DNA of 64,000 nt, from assembly GCA_013140985.1 (NCBI GenBank), contig JABFRU010000015.1:1-64000 (forward strand). The letters run 5' to 3'. Source of the DNA: Chitinophagaceae bacterium (lineage in GTDB: Bacteria; Bacteroidota; Bacteroidia; Chitinophagales; Chitinophagaceae). The notes under the pieces were generated by a model, which did no database searches, had not been told where the DNA came from, and was given only the letters and a program-made list of their open reading frames with translations. The stretch's first letter is position 1. Each line of letters begins with the position of its first letter. Both the position numbers and the translations under genes were made by a program. Positions 23,803 to 33,386 of the stretch are shown here, piece by piece.

Positions 23803-26325
23803 ATGAGTGCAGCAAAAAATAAAGCGATCGAAGTTCAGAATAACGACAGTGGATTACATGGCCAGTATAAAACATGGTTCCTTGATTATGCATCTTATGT
23901 GATATTAGAAAGGGCGGTGCCTGCTGTGGAAGATGGGTTAAAGCCGGTGCAACGCCGCATCCTCCATGCGATGAAGGAAATGGATGATGGCCGCTATAAT
24001 AAAGTAGCAAATATTATCGGGCAGGCCATGCAGTATCACCCGCATGGCGATGCATCTATTGGCGATGCATTGGTGAACATGGGACAAAAAGACCTGCTGA
24101 TCGATACACAGGGAAACTGGGGCGATGTTCGCACTGGTGATGATGCAGCCGCTGCAAGATATATCGAAGCAAGACTCAGCAAATTTGCTCTCGAAGTAGC
24201 TTTTAATAATAAAACCACCGAATGGCAACTCAGTTATGATGGCCGCAAGAATGAGCCGGTAACATTGCCAATGAAATTTCCTTTGTTGCTGGCGCAAGGT
24301 GCAGACGGAATTGCTGTTGGGTTATCTACAAAAATTCTTCCTCATAATTTCTGTGAATTAATTGAAGCATCTGTAAAACATTTGCGGGGCAAACGGTTTG
24401 AACTGCATCCTGACTTTCTTACCGGGGGAATGATAGATGTGACCGATTATGACCAGGGAAAAAGAGGGGGTAAGGTCAAAGTAAGGGCACATATCGAAGA
24501 GGTTGATAAAAAAACACTGGCTATTAAAAGTGTTCCTTATGGTGTTACCACAACGCAGTTGATGGAATCTATTGTAAAAGCCAATGACCAGGGTAAGATC
24601 AAAATAAAAAAAGTAACGGATAATACGGCAGCGGACGTAGAGATACAGGTTGATCTTGCCGCCGGTATTTCCCCGGATATTACCATTGATGCTCTCTATA
24701 AATTCACTGATTGTGAAATATCCATTTCTCCCAATGCCTGTGTGATCGTTGATCAGAAGCCGCAGTTCCTTGGGGTGAACGATCTTTTGAAGATCTCTGT
24801 TGATAGAACAAAAGACCTGTTGGAAAAGGAGTTGCAGATCAAACTAAATGAACTGCAGGAAAAATGGCATTATACTTCACTGGAGAAAATCTTCTTTGAA
24901 GAAAAGATATACAAGGAACTGGAGAAAAAACATGAGACCTGGGACAAAGTACTGGAGGCAATTGATAAAGCTTTTATTCCCTTTAAAAAGCAATTAAAGA
25001 GAGCTATTACAAAAGAGGATATTATCAAGCTGACAGAAAAGCCTGTTCGTCGTATCTATAAGCTGGATATTGATGAATTGAATGACCAGATAAAAGGATT
25101 GGAAGCTGAGATCAAACAAGTGAAGCATGATCTGAATAACCTGGTGGACTTTGCTGTGACTTATTATGAGAACCTGTTGAAAAAATACGGAAAAGGAAAA
25201 GAAAGAAAAACGGAGATCAAACAATTTGAAGTGATCGAGGCCAAGCATGTGGCTATTGCCAATACAAGATTATATGTGAACAAGGAAGAAGGTTTTATCG
25301 GGACGGGATTGAAAAAGGATGAATTTCTGTTTGAGTGTTCGGATATTGATGATATCATCGCCTTCAGTAAGACCGGGGTGATGAAAGTGGTGAAAGTGGC
25401 CGATAAGACCTTCATCGGAAAGGGGATCATGCATGTTGCCGTATTCCAGAAAAATGATGAACGTACTACGTATAATATGATCTATATGGATGGCGATTCG
25501 GGAAAAAGTTTTGCCAAAAGGTTTAATGTAACCGGCGTCACAAGAGATAAAGAATATCATCTCGCCAAAGAAAACGAAAAAAGCAAAGTGCATTACCTCA
25601 GTGTGAATTCCAATGCGGAAGCGGAGATCGTAAGAATTATTTTAACACCCGGGTGCAAAGCACATAAGAAGGAATTTGAATACAATTTTGCTGAACTGGA
25701 AATAACAGGAAGGGGTAGCAAAGGCATCACGGTAACGAAATACCCGATCAAGGCAGATGGTGTAAGGCTCAAGGAAGCAGGTAAATCAACCATTGCGGGT
25801 AAAAAATTATGGTACGATGATCAATTCGGCAGATTGAATACGGATGAAAAAGGAAGTTACCTCGGCACTTTCCAGCCCGATGATAAGATAATGGTTGTGT
25901 ACAGCGATGGCAATTATGAAATAACCGACCAGGAATTAACTCAGAAAATTGATTCTGAAAAAGTGATCTTCATCGAGAAATTCAATCCTGAAAAAATTCT
26001 GACTGCCGTGTATGCTGATATGGACAAAAAGCAGTTCATGGTAAAACGGTTCAAGATCGAGACCACTACTTTGAAAAATAAGTTCCTGTTCATTAAAGAA
26101 GGTGATGGAAATTATGTTGAAGCAGTAACAACCGATCCGGAACCGGTGCTTGCAGTACAGCAGGGCAGGGGAGCGCAGACAAGAAAAGGTAAATTGAAGA
26201 TCGCTAAAATGGCTGAGATCACTAATTATAAAACGGTGGGATCAAAACTGGTTGATTACAGCAAATCAACGGAGATGGAGTGGGTGAGATCGAAGGAAGC
26301 AGCACAGCAGGAATTGTTTGAGTAA
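23803..26325 (+). CDS. parC: DNA topoisomerase IV subunit A
   Basis: The DNA breakage-reunion subunit, partner of ParE. The N terminus has YVILERAVPAVEDGLKPVQRRIL and QYHPHGDASIGDAL, and the catalytic tyrosine is Tyr120 in AAARYIEARL. The coiled-coil tower covers about 340-470 (with EELNDQIKGLEAEIKQ-like helices), and the C-terminal beta-pinwheel lies at about 490-840 with repeated beta blocks. There is no GyrA-type box QRRGG[KR]G; QQGRGAQTRKGKL near 785-797 is a degenerate counterpart. The position after parE supports ParC over GyrA. Confidence 0.94.
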   Translation: MSAAKNKAIEVQNNDSGLHGQYKTWFLDYASYVILERAVPAVEDGLKPVQRRILHAMKEMDDGRYNKVANIIGQAMQYHPHGDASIGDALVNMGQKDLLIDTQGNWGDVRTGDDAAAARYIEARLSKFALEVAFNNKTTEWQLSYDGRKNEPVTLPMKFPLLLAQGADGIAVGLSTKILPHNFCELIEASVKHLRGKRFELHPDFLTGGMIDVTDYDQGKRGGKVKVRAHIEEVDKKTLAIKSVPYGVTTTQLMESIVKANDQGKIKIKKVTDNTAADVEIQVDLAAGISPDITIDALYKFTDCEISISPNACVIVDQKPQFLGVNDLLKISVDRTKDLLEKELQIKLNELQEKWHYTSLEKIFFEEKIYKELEKKHETWDKVLEAIDKAFIPFKKQLKRAITKEDIIKLTEKPVRRIYKLDIDELNDQIKGLEAEIKQVKHDLNNLVDFAVTYYENLLKKYGKGKERKTEIKQFEVIEAKHVAIANTRLYVNKEEGFIGTGLKKDEFLFECSDIDDIIAFSKTGVMKVVKVADKTFIGKGIMHVAVFQKNDERTTYNMIYMDGDSGKSFAKRFNVTGVTRDKEYHLAKENEKSKVHYLSVNSNAEAEIVRIILTPGCKAHKKEFEYNFAELEITGRGSKGITVTKYPIKADGVRLKEAGKSTIAGKKLWYDDQFGRLNTDEKGSYLGTFQPDDKIMVVYSDGNYEITDQELTQKIDSEKVIFIEKFNPEKILTAVYADMDKKQFMVKRFKIETTTLKNKFLFIKEGDGNYVEAVTTDPEPVLAVQQGRGAQTRKGKLKIAKMAEITNYKTVGSKLVDYSKSTEMEWVRSKEAAQQELFE

Positions 26326-26466
26326 GGTTTAAAAGTTCAAGGGTTTAATGTTTTGCGTAATTGTTTGAAGCTTTAGTATTAGCTATTAGACCCTAAGATT
26401 GGAGTAGTTAATTTCGGGCTTAAACGACCCAACATTAAACTCTTAAACCTTTAAACCATTAAACTA
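26325..26466. repeat. word-type inverted repeat (GGTTTAAAGGTTTAA)
   Basis: The left arm 26325-26352 and right arm 26431-26466 match over about 27 bases with a few mismatches and end in TTTAATGTT / AACATTAAA. It fills the gap between convergent parC and the next gene. The same words recur at 48140-48252. Confidence 0.8.
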
Positions 26467-27384
26467 TTTTTTCCTCTTCAGCCTGATCGTTGCATTTTTT
26501 TCAAGATTGCTGGATATCTTTATTTCGTATTTATTCTTTCCGTCAGAGATGATCATCATGGCAGTGTTCGGGGGGATCAGTCCCAGGTTTTCCGCAAACA
26601 TGGATATTTCATTATTAACCTTTGTGTCATCCAGCACTACAGTAAGACGAATTGATTTATGTGTCAGCTTCTGATTATACAGGACGAGTTGTTCATTATA
26701 AAATAAAGAGATCATGTCTCCATCTACTTCGCCGTTATCATAAACATCTATTCGTAAACTATCCGAGTCGAATTCAATTTCCTGGGTCACCACTTTTTCT
26801 CTTTTGGTAAATACTTCCTCTGTAACATAATTGACCACCTTCTTTGGAGTGGTAGCGACAGCCACCAATGTATCTTCAATTTGCGGTTTCCATACCTGGT
26901 AATTTTCTTTGAACTCACTCATTGCTTTTAATACAGAATCTTTTTTACTGATATCTGCATTCAATGTCCAATTGAATACCAGTTCAGGACAGGTGTTTTT
27001 ATAATTAGGCAAACTGGTGAATGAACCCTGCAATGTTGAGCCGGCCTGTGCTACCCGTAAGGTTGCTCGTAGGTTCATAGGACAGTCCACTTCGAAACTA
27101 CGGGTAGAGCCATGGTAAGTAACCGGTATGTCATAAAGGGTCAATTGTCTTGTGGCAGCATTATAATTTCCCTGCACTTGCAGGCTCCTGTAGGTATCCC
27201 TGAAATAATAATTCAAAATACCTTTTACATAATTTTTCTCTGGTTGAAGTATGATCTCAACAAGATAATTATTGGCCGAACCGCCTGTTTTCGCATTGGC
27301 ATAGCCATACCAATATCCAAAAACAGATTGTGCCTGTAAGTGAGATGAGATGAATAGTAAAAGGAGAAGAAACAGTTTTTTCAT
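26464..27384 (-). CDS. secreted protein of unknown function
   Basis: Signal peptide ends HLQAQ. Residues about 20-140 form a beta-rich domain with two cysteines (DCPMNL, NTCPELVFNW) that starts GYWYGYANAKTGG. A linker of about 60 residues follows. The C-terminal domain (about 205-306) contains LRIDVYDNGEVDGDMISLFYN and LNLGLIPPNTAMMIISDG-like blocks; a D-N-G-x-x-D-G-D segment of this sort occurs in several Bacteroidota envelope proteins and looks like a calcium-loop beta domain (inference). The function is unknown. It follows smpB by 66 bases on the same strand. Confidence 0.78.
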   Translation of the reverse strand: MKKLFLLLLLFISSHLQAQSVFGYWYGYANAKTGGSANNYLVEIILQPEKNYVKGILNYYFRDTYRSLQVQGNYNAATRQLTLYDIPVTYHGSTRSFEVDCPMNLRATLRVAQAGSTLQGSFTSLPNYKNTCPELVFNWTLNADISKKDSVLKAMSEFKENYQVWKPQIEDTLVAVATTPKKVVNYVTEEVFTKREKVVTQEIEFDSDSLRIDVYDNGEVDGDMISLFYNEQLVLYNQKLTHKSIRLTVVLDDTKVNNEISMFAENLGLIPPNTAMMIISDGKNKYEIKISSNLEKNATIRLKRKK

Positions 27385-27450
27385 TGTGCCCTAATATCCC
27401 CGTAATATCGTTAAAAGTTATTCCCTGTTGAAACGAAGTTTTACACAGTT

Positions 27451-27888
27451 TTATTTCAGGTAGCGTTTCATTTCTCTTTCTACATCTTTTTGTTTGATGC
27501 TTTCCCGTTTATCATGCAATTTTTTCCCTTTGGCCAAACCGATCTCAATTTTAGCAAGGTTCTTTTCATTAAAGAATATGCGAAGAGGCACCAGTGTATA
27601 TCCTTTTTCTTTTAACTTAGTTTCGATCTTTTTGATCTCTCTTTTTTGCAATAATAATTTTCTGTCACGGAGAGGGTCATGGTTATTTGCAGTGCCATGA
27701 GAGTATTCTGCTATATGAAAGGATTTCAGCCATACTTCACCTTTATCAACAAGGCAATAGCTGTCGTTGAAACTTATTTTTCCTTCCCGCAATGATTTTA
27801 CTTCTGTTCCGAGCAAGACAATCCCTGCTTCATACCGGGAGTCAATGAAGTATTCATGAAAGACCTGCCTGTTCTTTAATTCTGCCAT
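27451..27888 (-). CDS. smpB: SsrA-binding protein SmpB
   Basis: SmpB binds tmRNA and brings it to stalled ribosomes in trans-translation. The 145 residues match the family from the first beta strand (NRQVFHEYFIDSRYEAGIVLLGTEVKSLR) through SYCLV, HIAEYSHG and LLLQKREI to the basic C-terminal tail (KGKKLHDKRESIKQKDVEREMKRYL), which inserts into the mRNA channel. The first ATG overlaps the stop of the upstream gene (TGATG), so the two are translationally coupled. The tmRNA gene is not in this window. Confidence 0.96.
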   Translation of the reverse strand: MAELKNRQVFHEYFIDSRYEAGIVLLGTEVKSLREGKISFNDSYCLVDKGEVWLKSFHIAEYSHGTANNHDPLRDRKLLLQKREIKKIETKLKEKGYTLVPLRIFFNEKNLAKIEIGLAKGKKLHDKRESIKQKDVEREMKRYLK

Positions 27889-29345
27889 CAGTTATTCTCC
27901 AGTTGTTTTCTAAAACGATGAACAAATACTTTTTTGACATGAGAAGCATAATAACCCAAATAGTAATAGTCGTCAAAAAAATTAAGGTTCCATGATAGAA
28001 TAAAAGACCTGTTGGCCCAAAGAAACATAAGCATTTTCTCCCATTCCATATTATTGACAGGGCCGGGCCCGGTGCTTTTATCACGAAGGTTATAAGTAAG
28101 ATCAAAAGAGATCGTACTGGGGGCATCCACTTGCCTGAATTCCATCATTCCTAAAGTAAATATATTACCAAGCACTGTTGCTGTGATGAGGTCATATTTT
28201 GTAGACAGGGTAAGATGAAGCGTCCCTTTATTCTCGTAACCAGTTATAACGAGCCTGCCGGTGCTGCATTTTTTTATAAATTCCCTAAATCCTGATTGTT
28301 CTATATTACTTTTTGACCAAAAATTTCCTGTTTTGACTATCCCAGATCCTACCAGTTTGTCAAAATTATCTTTTGAGAGGATAATTTTTTGTGGCTCACC
28401 CGGTTGATAAATATTATCAAAAAGCAAAATAATGCTGTCTTTCCAATGAAAGCCACGGATTAATGTTGAATCAGTACTCCACGAACTGATAAATGCTCTT
28501 TTATAATTTTCCTTATAGCCGGAACAGCTATATTTTTTTACCTGGCTTGTGTATTGAAGCAGGTCAACAGAGATCAGCCATGTATTGAATTTTTTATCAT
28601 TGACAATTATCCTAAGATCTTTTCCCGATCTCAGGGTTAATTTGTTAGAATTTATCAGGTGAGGCGGTATCCATAGATTCATGCCCGGCAAAACCATATT
28701 TGCTTCAGTACCTGTTTCTGAATAGTCGCCGAGATTGTTCTTTTCATATTCATCGGGAAATTCAACTTTTAATATATCGGTAAGTATTTTCTCAGTACCT
28801 TTTTTACTGGTAATAAAAAATTTATTCTTAATACCATTACTATGCACAAGTATGATATCTTCTCCAGACACAAAGCAGTCAACAAAGTCCCATTCAAACT
28901 TAGTCTTTAATGTGTCTGTTATCTCGAATGTACCTTTAGTGATATCTGTAACTATAAAGAAATATTTTCGGGATGGTGCCCGGTATAAAATATCAATCAT
29001 TCTGTCTTTAAACACATGATGGAAAATATAGCGGCTGGTCCGGTACAACATAATAAGATTTCTTTCAGGCATTGACTCATCAAAAAATGAATTGGCTGAA
29101 TCCCCTTCAGAAGTTTTGACCTGAATTTCCCTTTTTTGCCCTGCATTATTTAAATATATGTGCTTTAGGTTTTTTCTTGTGGCCGTCATTAGATGTAGGA
29201 AAGGAGGATTGTTGCCCGATTGGATGCCAGTACTAATTAATTTCAGGTCTTTTTCATCGCTGAAATCTGCTTCAAAAATTTTCCCCTGACTTTTGGATTT
29301 TGAACTAATCAAAGCCAGCCCAATCAGCAGAAAAATAAATTTCAT
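27888..29345 (-). CDS. secreted protein of unknown function coupled to smpB
   Basis: Signal peptide, cleavage near SKSQ-G. The 485 residues have no cysteine pairing pattern or known motif that I recognise. Alternating hydrophobic and charged stretches (RKYFFIVTDITKGTFEIT, GEDIILVHSNGIKNKFFIT, DSIILLFDNIYQ) suggest repeated beta strands, perhaps a propeller-like shape. The C terminus is Trp/Tyr-rich (LSWNLNFFDDYYYLGYYASH). It lies 10 bases after accD and overlaps smpB by one base, so the three genes form one transcript. It is more AT-rich than both neighbours, which suggests that it was inserted into a housekeeping operon. Confidence 0.75.
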   Translation of the reverse strand: MKFIFLLIGLALISSKSKSQGKIFEADFSDEKDLKLISTGIQSGNNPPFLHLMTATRKNLKHIYLNNAGQKREIQVKTSEGDSANSFFDESMPERNLIMLYRTSRYIFHHVFKDRMIDILYRAPSRKYFFIVTDITKGTFEITDTLKTKFEWDFVDCFVSGEDIILVHSNGIKNKFFITSKKGTEKILTDILKVEFPDEYEKNNLGDYSETGTEANMVLPGMNLWIPPHLINSNKLTLRSGKDLRIIVNDKKFNTWLISVDLLQYTSQVKKYSCSGYKENYKRAFISSWSTDSTLIRGFHWKDSIILLFDNIYQPGEPQKIILSKDNFDKLVGSGIVKTGNFWSKSNIEQSGFREFIKKCSTGRLVITGYENKGTLHLTLSTKYDLITATVLGNIFTLGMMEFRQVDAPSTISFDLTYNLRDKSTGPGPVNNMEWEKMLMFLWANRSFILSWNLNFFDDYYYLGYYASHVKKVFVHRFRKQLENN

Positions 29346-29355
29346 TGTAGAAGTA

Positions 29356-30270
29356 CTAATTCTTAAAAAGAGTGAGCAGGCAGGATAGTTTATCCTTCAG
29401 CTCTTTTCTCGGCACAATAAAATCCAAAAAGCCATGTTCCAAAATGAATTCGCTGCGCTGGAAACCTTCCGGCAGATCTTTTTTGATGGTTTCTTTAATA
29501 ACTCTTGGTCCTGCAAAACCGATCAAGGCGCCGGGTTCTGCAATATTCAGATCGCCCAGCATGCCAAATGAAGCAGAGATGCCGCCGAATGTCGGGTCGG
29601 TCAATAAAGAGATATAAGGAAGTTTAGCATCGCTGAGTTGTGAAAGCTTGCCACTGGTTTTTGCCAGTTGCATCAGGGAGAATGCACTTTCCATCATCCT
29701 TGCCCCGCCGCTTTTACTGATGACCATGTACGGCATATTATGCTGTATGCAATAGTCAACTGCTCTCGAGAATTTTTCTCCCATCACACTTCCCAACGAA
29801 CCACCGATGAATTCAAAATCCATACAGGCAATTACGATATCATGTCTGCCTACTTTCCCGGTTGCTACCCTCATCGAATCTTTCAATTCTGTCTTGCTCC
29901 ATATTTCTTCTAATCTTTTTCCATAAGGTTTCAGATCAGTGAAGCCGAGAAAATCTTTGCTGCGGATATTTTCAAACAACTCGGTGTATTGTTTATCATC
30001 AAAAAGAAAATCATAATAATCACTGCTGCTTACACGATGATGAAAATTGCATTTCGGGCAAACAAAAAGGCTTTCTCTTAATTCGGTAACGGTGCAAATA
30101 AAATTACATTCAGGACATTTCACCCAAAGACCTTCGGGTGTTTCCTTCTTTTCTGAAGTCTTTGTGTTGATGCCTTTCTTGATCCGTTTGAACCAGCTGG
30201 TCCTCGTTTCTTCCGTTTTTCCTTCTTCACCGGCAAGATTGGCGTCAAAATCTTCAACTTGTTTCGCCAT
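29356..30270 (-). CDS. accD: acetyl-CoA carboxylase carboxyltransferase subunit beta
   Basis: Part of the carboxyltransferase that transfers CO2 from biotin to acetyl-CoA to make malonyl-CoA for fatty-acid synthesis. The four-cysteine zinc ribbon is CPEC (52-55) and CPKC (71-74). The crotonase-type core has the conserved FIGGSLGSVMGEKFSR, KSGGARMMESAFSLMQLAK, DPTFGGISASFG and IGFAGPRVI blocks. The N terminus has about 24 residues (MAKQVEDFDANLAGEEGKTE on) before the usual WFKRIKKGI start, longer than most AccD proteins. accA is not nearby. Confidence 0.96.
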   Translation of the reverse strand: MAKQVEDFDANLAGEEGKTEETRTSWFKRIKKGINTKTSEKKETPEGLWVKCPECNFICTVTELRESLFVCPKCNFHHRVSSSDYYDFLFDDKQYTELFENIRSKDFLGFTDLKPYGKRLEEIWSKTELKDSMRVATGKVGRHDIVIACMDFEFIGGSLGSVMGEKFSRAVDYCIQHNMPYMVISKSGGARMMESAFSLMQLAKTSGKLSQLSDAKLPYISLLTDPTFGGISASFGMLGDLNIAEPGALIGFAGPRVIKETIKKDLPEGFQRSEFILEHGFLDFIVPRKELKDKLSCLLTLFKN

Positions 30271-30302
30271 GTTCTGTTGTTGAATTACAAATATAGTGAG
30301 TT

Positions 30303-30383
30303 TGTCAATAGTGAATGGTCAATGGTGAATGAGTTTCCGAATAGCCAAGGTGCCTATTGACCATTGACTATTCACCATTCACT
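30303..30383. repeat. word-type inverted repeat (GTGAATGGTCAATGG)
   Basis: The left arm (30303-30331) and right arm (30353-30383) use the words GTCAATAG, GTGAATGG and GGTCAATGG. The stop codon of the S9 peptidase (30379-30381) lies in the right arm. A half-copy with the same words is at 44597-44620. Confidence 0.8.
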
Positions 30384-32802
30384 TCTTTAATACTGTTTCG
30401 AACAACTTGAAAATCCGTTTGTATTCATCCGTCCAGCTGCTTGGTTCTACGAAGCCATGATCTTCCATAGGGTAGGGAGCTATCTCCCAATTTTCTTTTC
30501 CTAATTCGATCAACCGCTGGCTGAGTTTTACAGCATCCTGGAAATGCACATTTACATCCACCATTCCATGACATATCAGCAAATGATTTTTTAATCCATC
30601 GGCATAATAAATAGGTGAACTTTTTCTGTAAGCAATACTATCGGTGAATGGTTCATTCAATATGTTTGAGGTGTAACCATGATTATAATTAGCCCAGTCG
30701 GTAACAGGACGCAATGCGGCGCCGGCTGCAAATACATCCGGTGTAGTGAACAAAGCCATCAGTGTAATGAAACCACCATACGATCCGCCGTACAACCCAA
30801 TACGCTTGGGATCTACACCAAAATTTTTCACTAAATAGTCAGCAGCATCTACATTGTCAGTAAGATCTTTGCCACCCATATGGCGATAGATGCCTGTTCG
30901 CCAGTCACGGCCATAACCTGCACTGGCCCGGAAATCAATATCCATTACATAATAGCCATTATCAGCAAGCATGTTGTTGAACATATATTCCCTGAAATAG
31001 CTGCTCCACCCTTTATGTGCATTTTGTAAATAACCTGCGCCATGTACAAATATTGCGGCTGGTTTTTTTGGATCAGGATTAACCGGTTTGTATAACCTTG
31101 CATAGACCTGTGCGCCGTCTCTTGCAGCAAATGTTATCACTTCTGGTTCTTTCCATGCATACGACTTGAATTCCTCGCTTTGTGCTTTCGTAGTTATTTG
31201 CTCAGCTTTGGCACCAGGTTTATTTTCCTGCAAATACAATTCCCATGGTTTGTTGGAATACGAATAAACAATAGCAAAATATTTTTCATCCGGTGACATA
31301 GTTACCTGGTTGGCGCCCGTCATCGTTGTGATCTTTTCTTTTTTACCATCAGCGATAGTTAGTTTATAAAAATGCTGCTCACCGGGATGAATTTCATTGG
31401 TGCTGATGTAAAAATGTTTTTTGTCTTTTGATAACTGGGCTTGCTGCACTTCATATTTCCCACTGGTCAATGCTTTTCTTTCTTTTGTTGATACATTGAC
31501 CGTATATAAATGAGAATAGCCGCTTGCTTCCGATCTGAACCAAAAGGTATTATCATCTATCCACCCCGTACTTCCTCCACCAAAACCGCCAGTACCCGGG
31601 CCACCGATCCACGCTTCATCTCTTTGACGATCCAGTAATTTTAGTTTGCCCGTTGCAGTATCCAATAACATCAGCCAGCGGTCTTTATTATCCAGTGACC
31701 GTACTTCCACTACAGCATTCGTTCCTTTCGGTGACCAGAAAGGACCTGTGATGAATACAGGGCGATTAGCTGGTTTTTTCTTTTTTTCTTCTAATTGCTT
31801 CGGATAATCTTTCACATAATCTGGTAGATCTTGAATACCGGGTATGGAATCTGCCTTCACACTTATGATAGTATCTTTTTCCCTGTCATAGATAAAGAAA
31901 TCAGATGTGCCTTGTGCGGATCCGACTTTTGTTCTCGCAGGAATATCAGTCGTAAAACCTGTTTCCGTTACATAGCTTGGAACGATAGTAGTCTTTGCGC
32001 CCGTTGCTGCTCTTGCCAAACGATAGCTTACAAATCTTCCATCAGGGCTAATTGCTAAGCCCTGCAATGTTTTATCATCAAGATTTATAGAACGTAACTC
32101 TTTTGGTTTTGGTAATGATTTGGTATAAGCATCAGTAAGCTCTCTTTTTTCTTTTCTCTCTTTTAAAATTTGAAATAATTGGAGCTGATCATTCTTTAAC
32201 CAATCCTCCTGCACATTACCAGCCGTTCTTCCTCCACCTGTTGTAATTGGATTAGTGCCTGCTCCCTGCTGTCCTCCTGTTGTAGGAGCACTTGTTCTTA
32301 CGTTTGTCAATTGTATTGTTTCGCCGCCGGCAATATCCCAGGCATATAGATTTTGACTGCGGCTATAAACGATCTTTGTTCCGTTAAAAGAGAATTGCGG
32401 ATTTGACTCTGCATCCACAGTTTGTGTAATACGCTTTTCTTTGCCTGTCTTTATATCTTTATAAATAATATCGCCATCTCTTGCAAACACACAAGCTGTT
32501 CTTCCTTCATTATAAATATAATTTCCTTCGGCATTGATGGCCTGTTTTTGAGGAACGCTTGCCTTTACCGGGGTTTTTGAGCTTAGTGTTATATAATAAG
32601 TAGAATCGGAAGGCGCCTTATCCGGATTCCATTGGAAATATAATGTAGATCCGTCCTCACTCCAGGAAGGATTGGAAGGAGAGGTGCCGATCCATTTTGG
32701 ATCTCTCATTATTTTTTCTACAGTCAATTTATCCAATTTTGCCTGGGAAAATGCGGCGGAAGAAACAAATATTGCTGAAAGAATAACGATCGTTCTCTTC
32801 AT
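30379..32802 (-). CDS. secreted S9 family prolyl oligopeptidase-type peptidase
   Basis: Signal peptide ends AFSQ. Residues about 40-560 form a WD40/TolB-like beta-propeller with Ser-rich blades (PSWSEDGSTLYFQWN, NPQFSFNGTKIVYSR, LAISPDGRFVSYRL, VTMSPDEKYFAIVYS). The catalytic alpha/beta hydrolase domain has the Ser in GLYGGSYGGF (about residue 672), Asp in GMVDVNVHFQD (about 748) and His in MEDHGF (about 781). An internal Gly/Thr/Gln-rich linker (TTGGQQGAGTNPITTGGG, near 180) separates blades. Members cleave X-Pro or short peptides; this should act in the periplasm on peptide uptake or turnover. Confidence 0.93.
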   Translation of the reverse strand: MKRTIVILSAIFVSSAAFSQAKLDKLTVEKIMRDPKWIGTSPSNPSWSEDGSTLYFQWNPDKAPSDSTYYITLSSKTPVKASVPQKQAINAEGNYIYNEGRTACVFARDGDIIYKDIKTGKEKRITQTVDAESNPQFSFNGTKIVYSRSQNLYAWDIAGGETIQLTNVRTSAPTTGGQQGAGTNPITTGGGRTAGNVQEDWLKNDQLQLFQILKERKEKRELTDAYTKSLPKPKELRSINLDDKTLQGLAISPDGRFVSYRLARAATGAKTTIVPSYVTETGFTTDIPARTKVGSAQGTSDFFIYDREKDTIISVKADSIPGIQDLPDYVKDYPKQLEEKKKKPANRPVFITGPFWSPKGTNAVVEVRSLDNKDRWLMLLDTATGKLKLLDRQRDEAWIGGPGTGGFGGGSTGWIDDNTFWFRSEASGYSHLYTVNVSTKERKALTSGKYEVQQAQLSKDKKHFYISTNEIHPGEQHFYKLTIADGKKEKITTMTGANQVTMSPDEKYFAIVYSYSNKPWELYLQENKPGAKAEQITTKAQSEEFKSYAWKEPEVITFAARDGAQVYARLYKPVNPDPKKPAAIFVHGAGYLQNAHKGWSSYFREYMFNNMLADNGYYVMDIDFRASAGYGRDWRTGIYRHMGGKDLTDNVDAADYLVKNFGVDPKRIGLYGGSYGGFITLMALFTTPDVFAAGAALRPVTDWANYNHGYTSNILNEPFTDSIAYRKSSPIYYADGLKNHLLICHGMVDVNVHFQDAVKLSQRLIELGKENWEIAPYPMEDHGFVEPSSWTDEYKRIFKLFETVLKK

Positions 32803-32958
32803 GATTAGCAGTTTAGGTCATAAATATAACAAGAACTATGATTAATAAGAGTACACGGATTTAGAGGAAATAAAGGCAACCCAAAATTTTATATAAATCA
32901 CTGATGATGGAAAAATTATTTTCCTCATAATCTTTTAAATCCTGAAAATCTTAGTTCT

Positions 32959-33315
32959 TTAATTATTGGGAGCGCCGCTATCAATCCAGCAGACAATAGA
33001 ATTTTTTTGGGAAGCGGTAAGGGTGCTTCCCTGCGGCATTGTACCCGATGATACAGCAGCACGGATAGCCACCCGGGCATTGAATACTTCGGTATAAGTT
33101 GTCAGGGGACCCGGCCCATTGGTGCTGCCGGCAGCATGACAACTTGCAACATTACAAGTGGATTGAACGATGGGATTTATATTGGCAGCAAAAGCTTTAT
33201 TGGTAACTGTACTGCAGTCTAATGCTGGGGTACCCCCGCCACCATCTTTACTACAGGAAATAAAATAAGTCCCGGTAATAGCTATCACAGCTATCATTGC
33301 TTTTGTCCTTTTCAT
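32959..33315 (-). CDS. small lipoprotein with cytochrome c-like motif (CX4CH)
   Basis: The lipobox is FISC (Cys21), followed by a Gly-rich linker. The mature part holds STCNVASCH with Cys54, Cys59 and His60, then TMPQG with Met93, and a closing Cys in IVCWIDSGAPNN. The order Cys-Cys-His then Met matches small cytochrome c and the heme-binding part of planctomycete-type cytochromes, but the spacing is CX4CH rather than CX2CH. Heme attachment therefore needs to be shown. The protein should be anchored to the periplasmic or outer face. It is a single-gene unit. Confidence 0.75.
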   Translation of the reverse strand: MKRTKAMIAVIAITGTYFISCSKDGGGGTPALDCSTVTNKAFAANINPIVQSTCNVASCHAAGSTNGPGPLTTYTEVFNARVAIRAAVSSGTMPQGSTLTASQKNSIVCWIDSGAPNN

Positions 33316-33386
33316 GTATTATAGTTTTAGAGGGCCGGGGCTAACACATCTAAGATAATATAATTGACTTAAAAAAAGTTACTCTT

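Noticed and set aside
23803-26325. Calling the large topoisomerase subunit GyrA
   Set aside because: It has no GyrA-box QRRGGKG and is in line with parE; only a degenerate C-terminal pattern is present.
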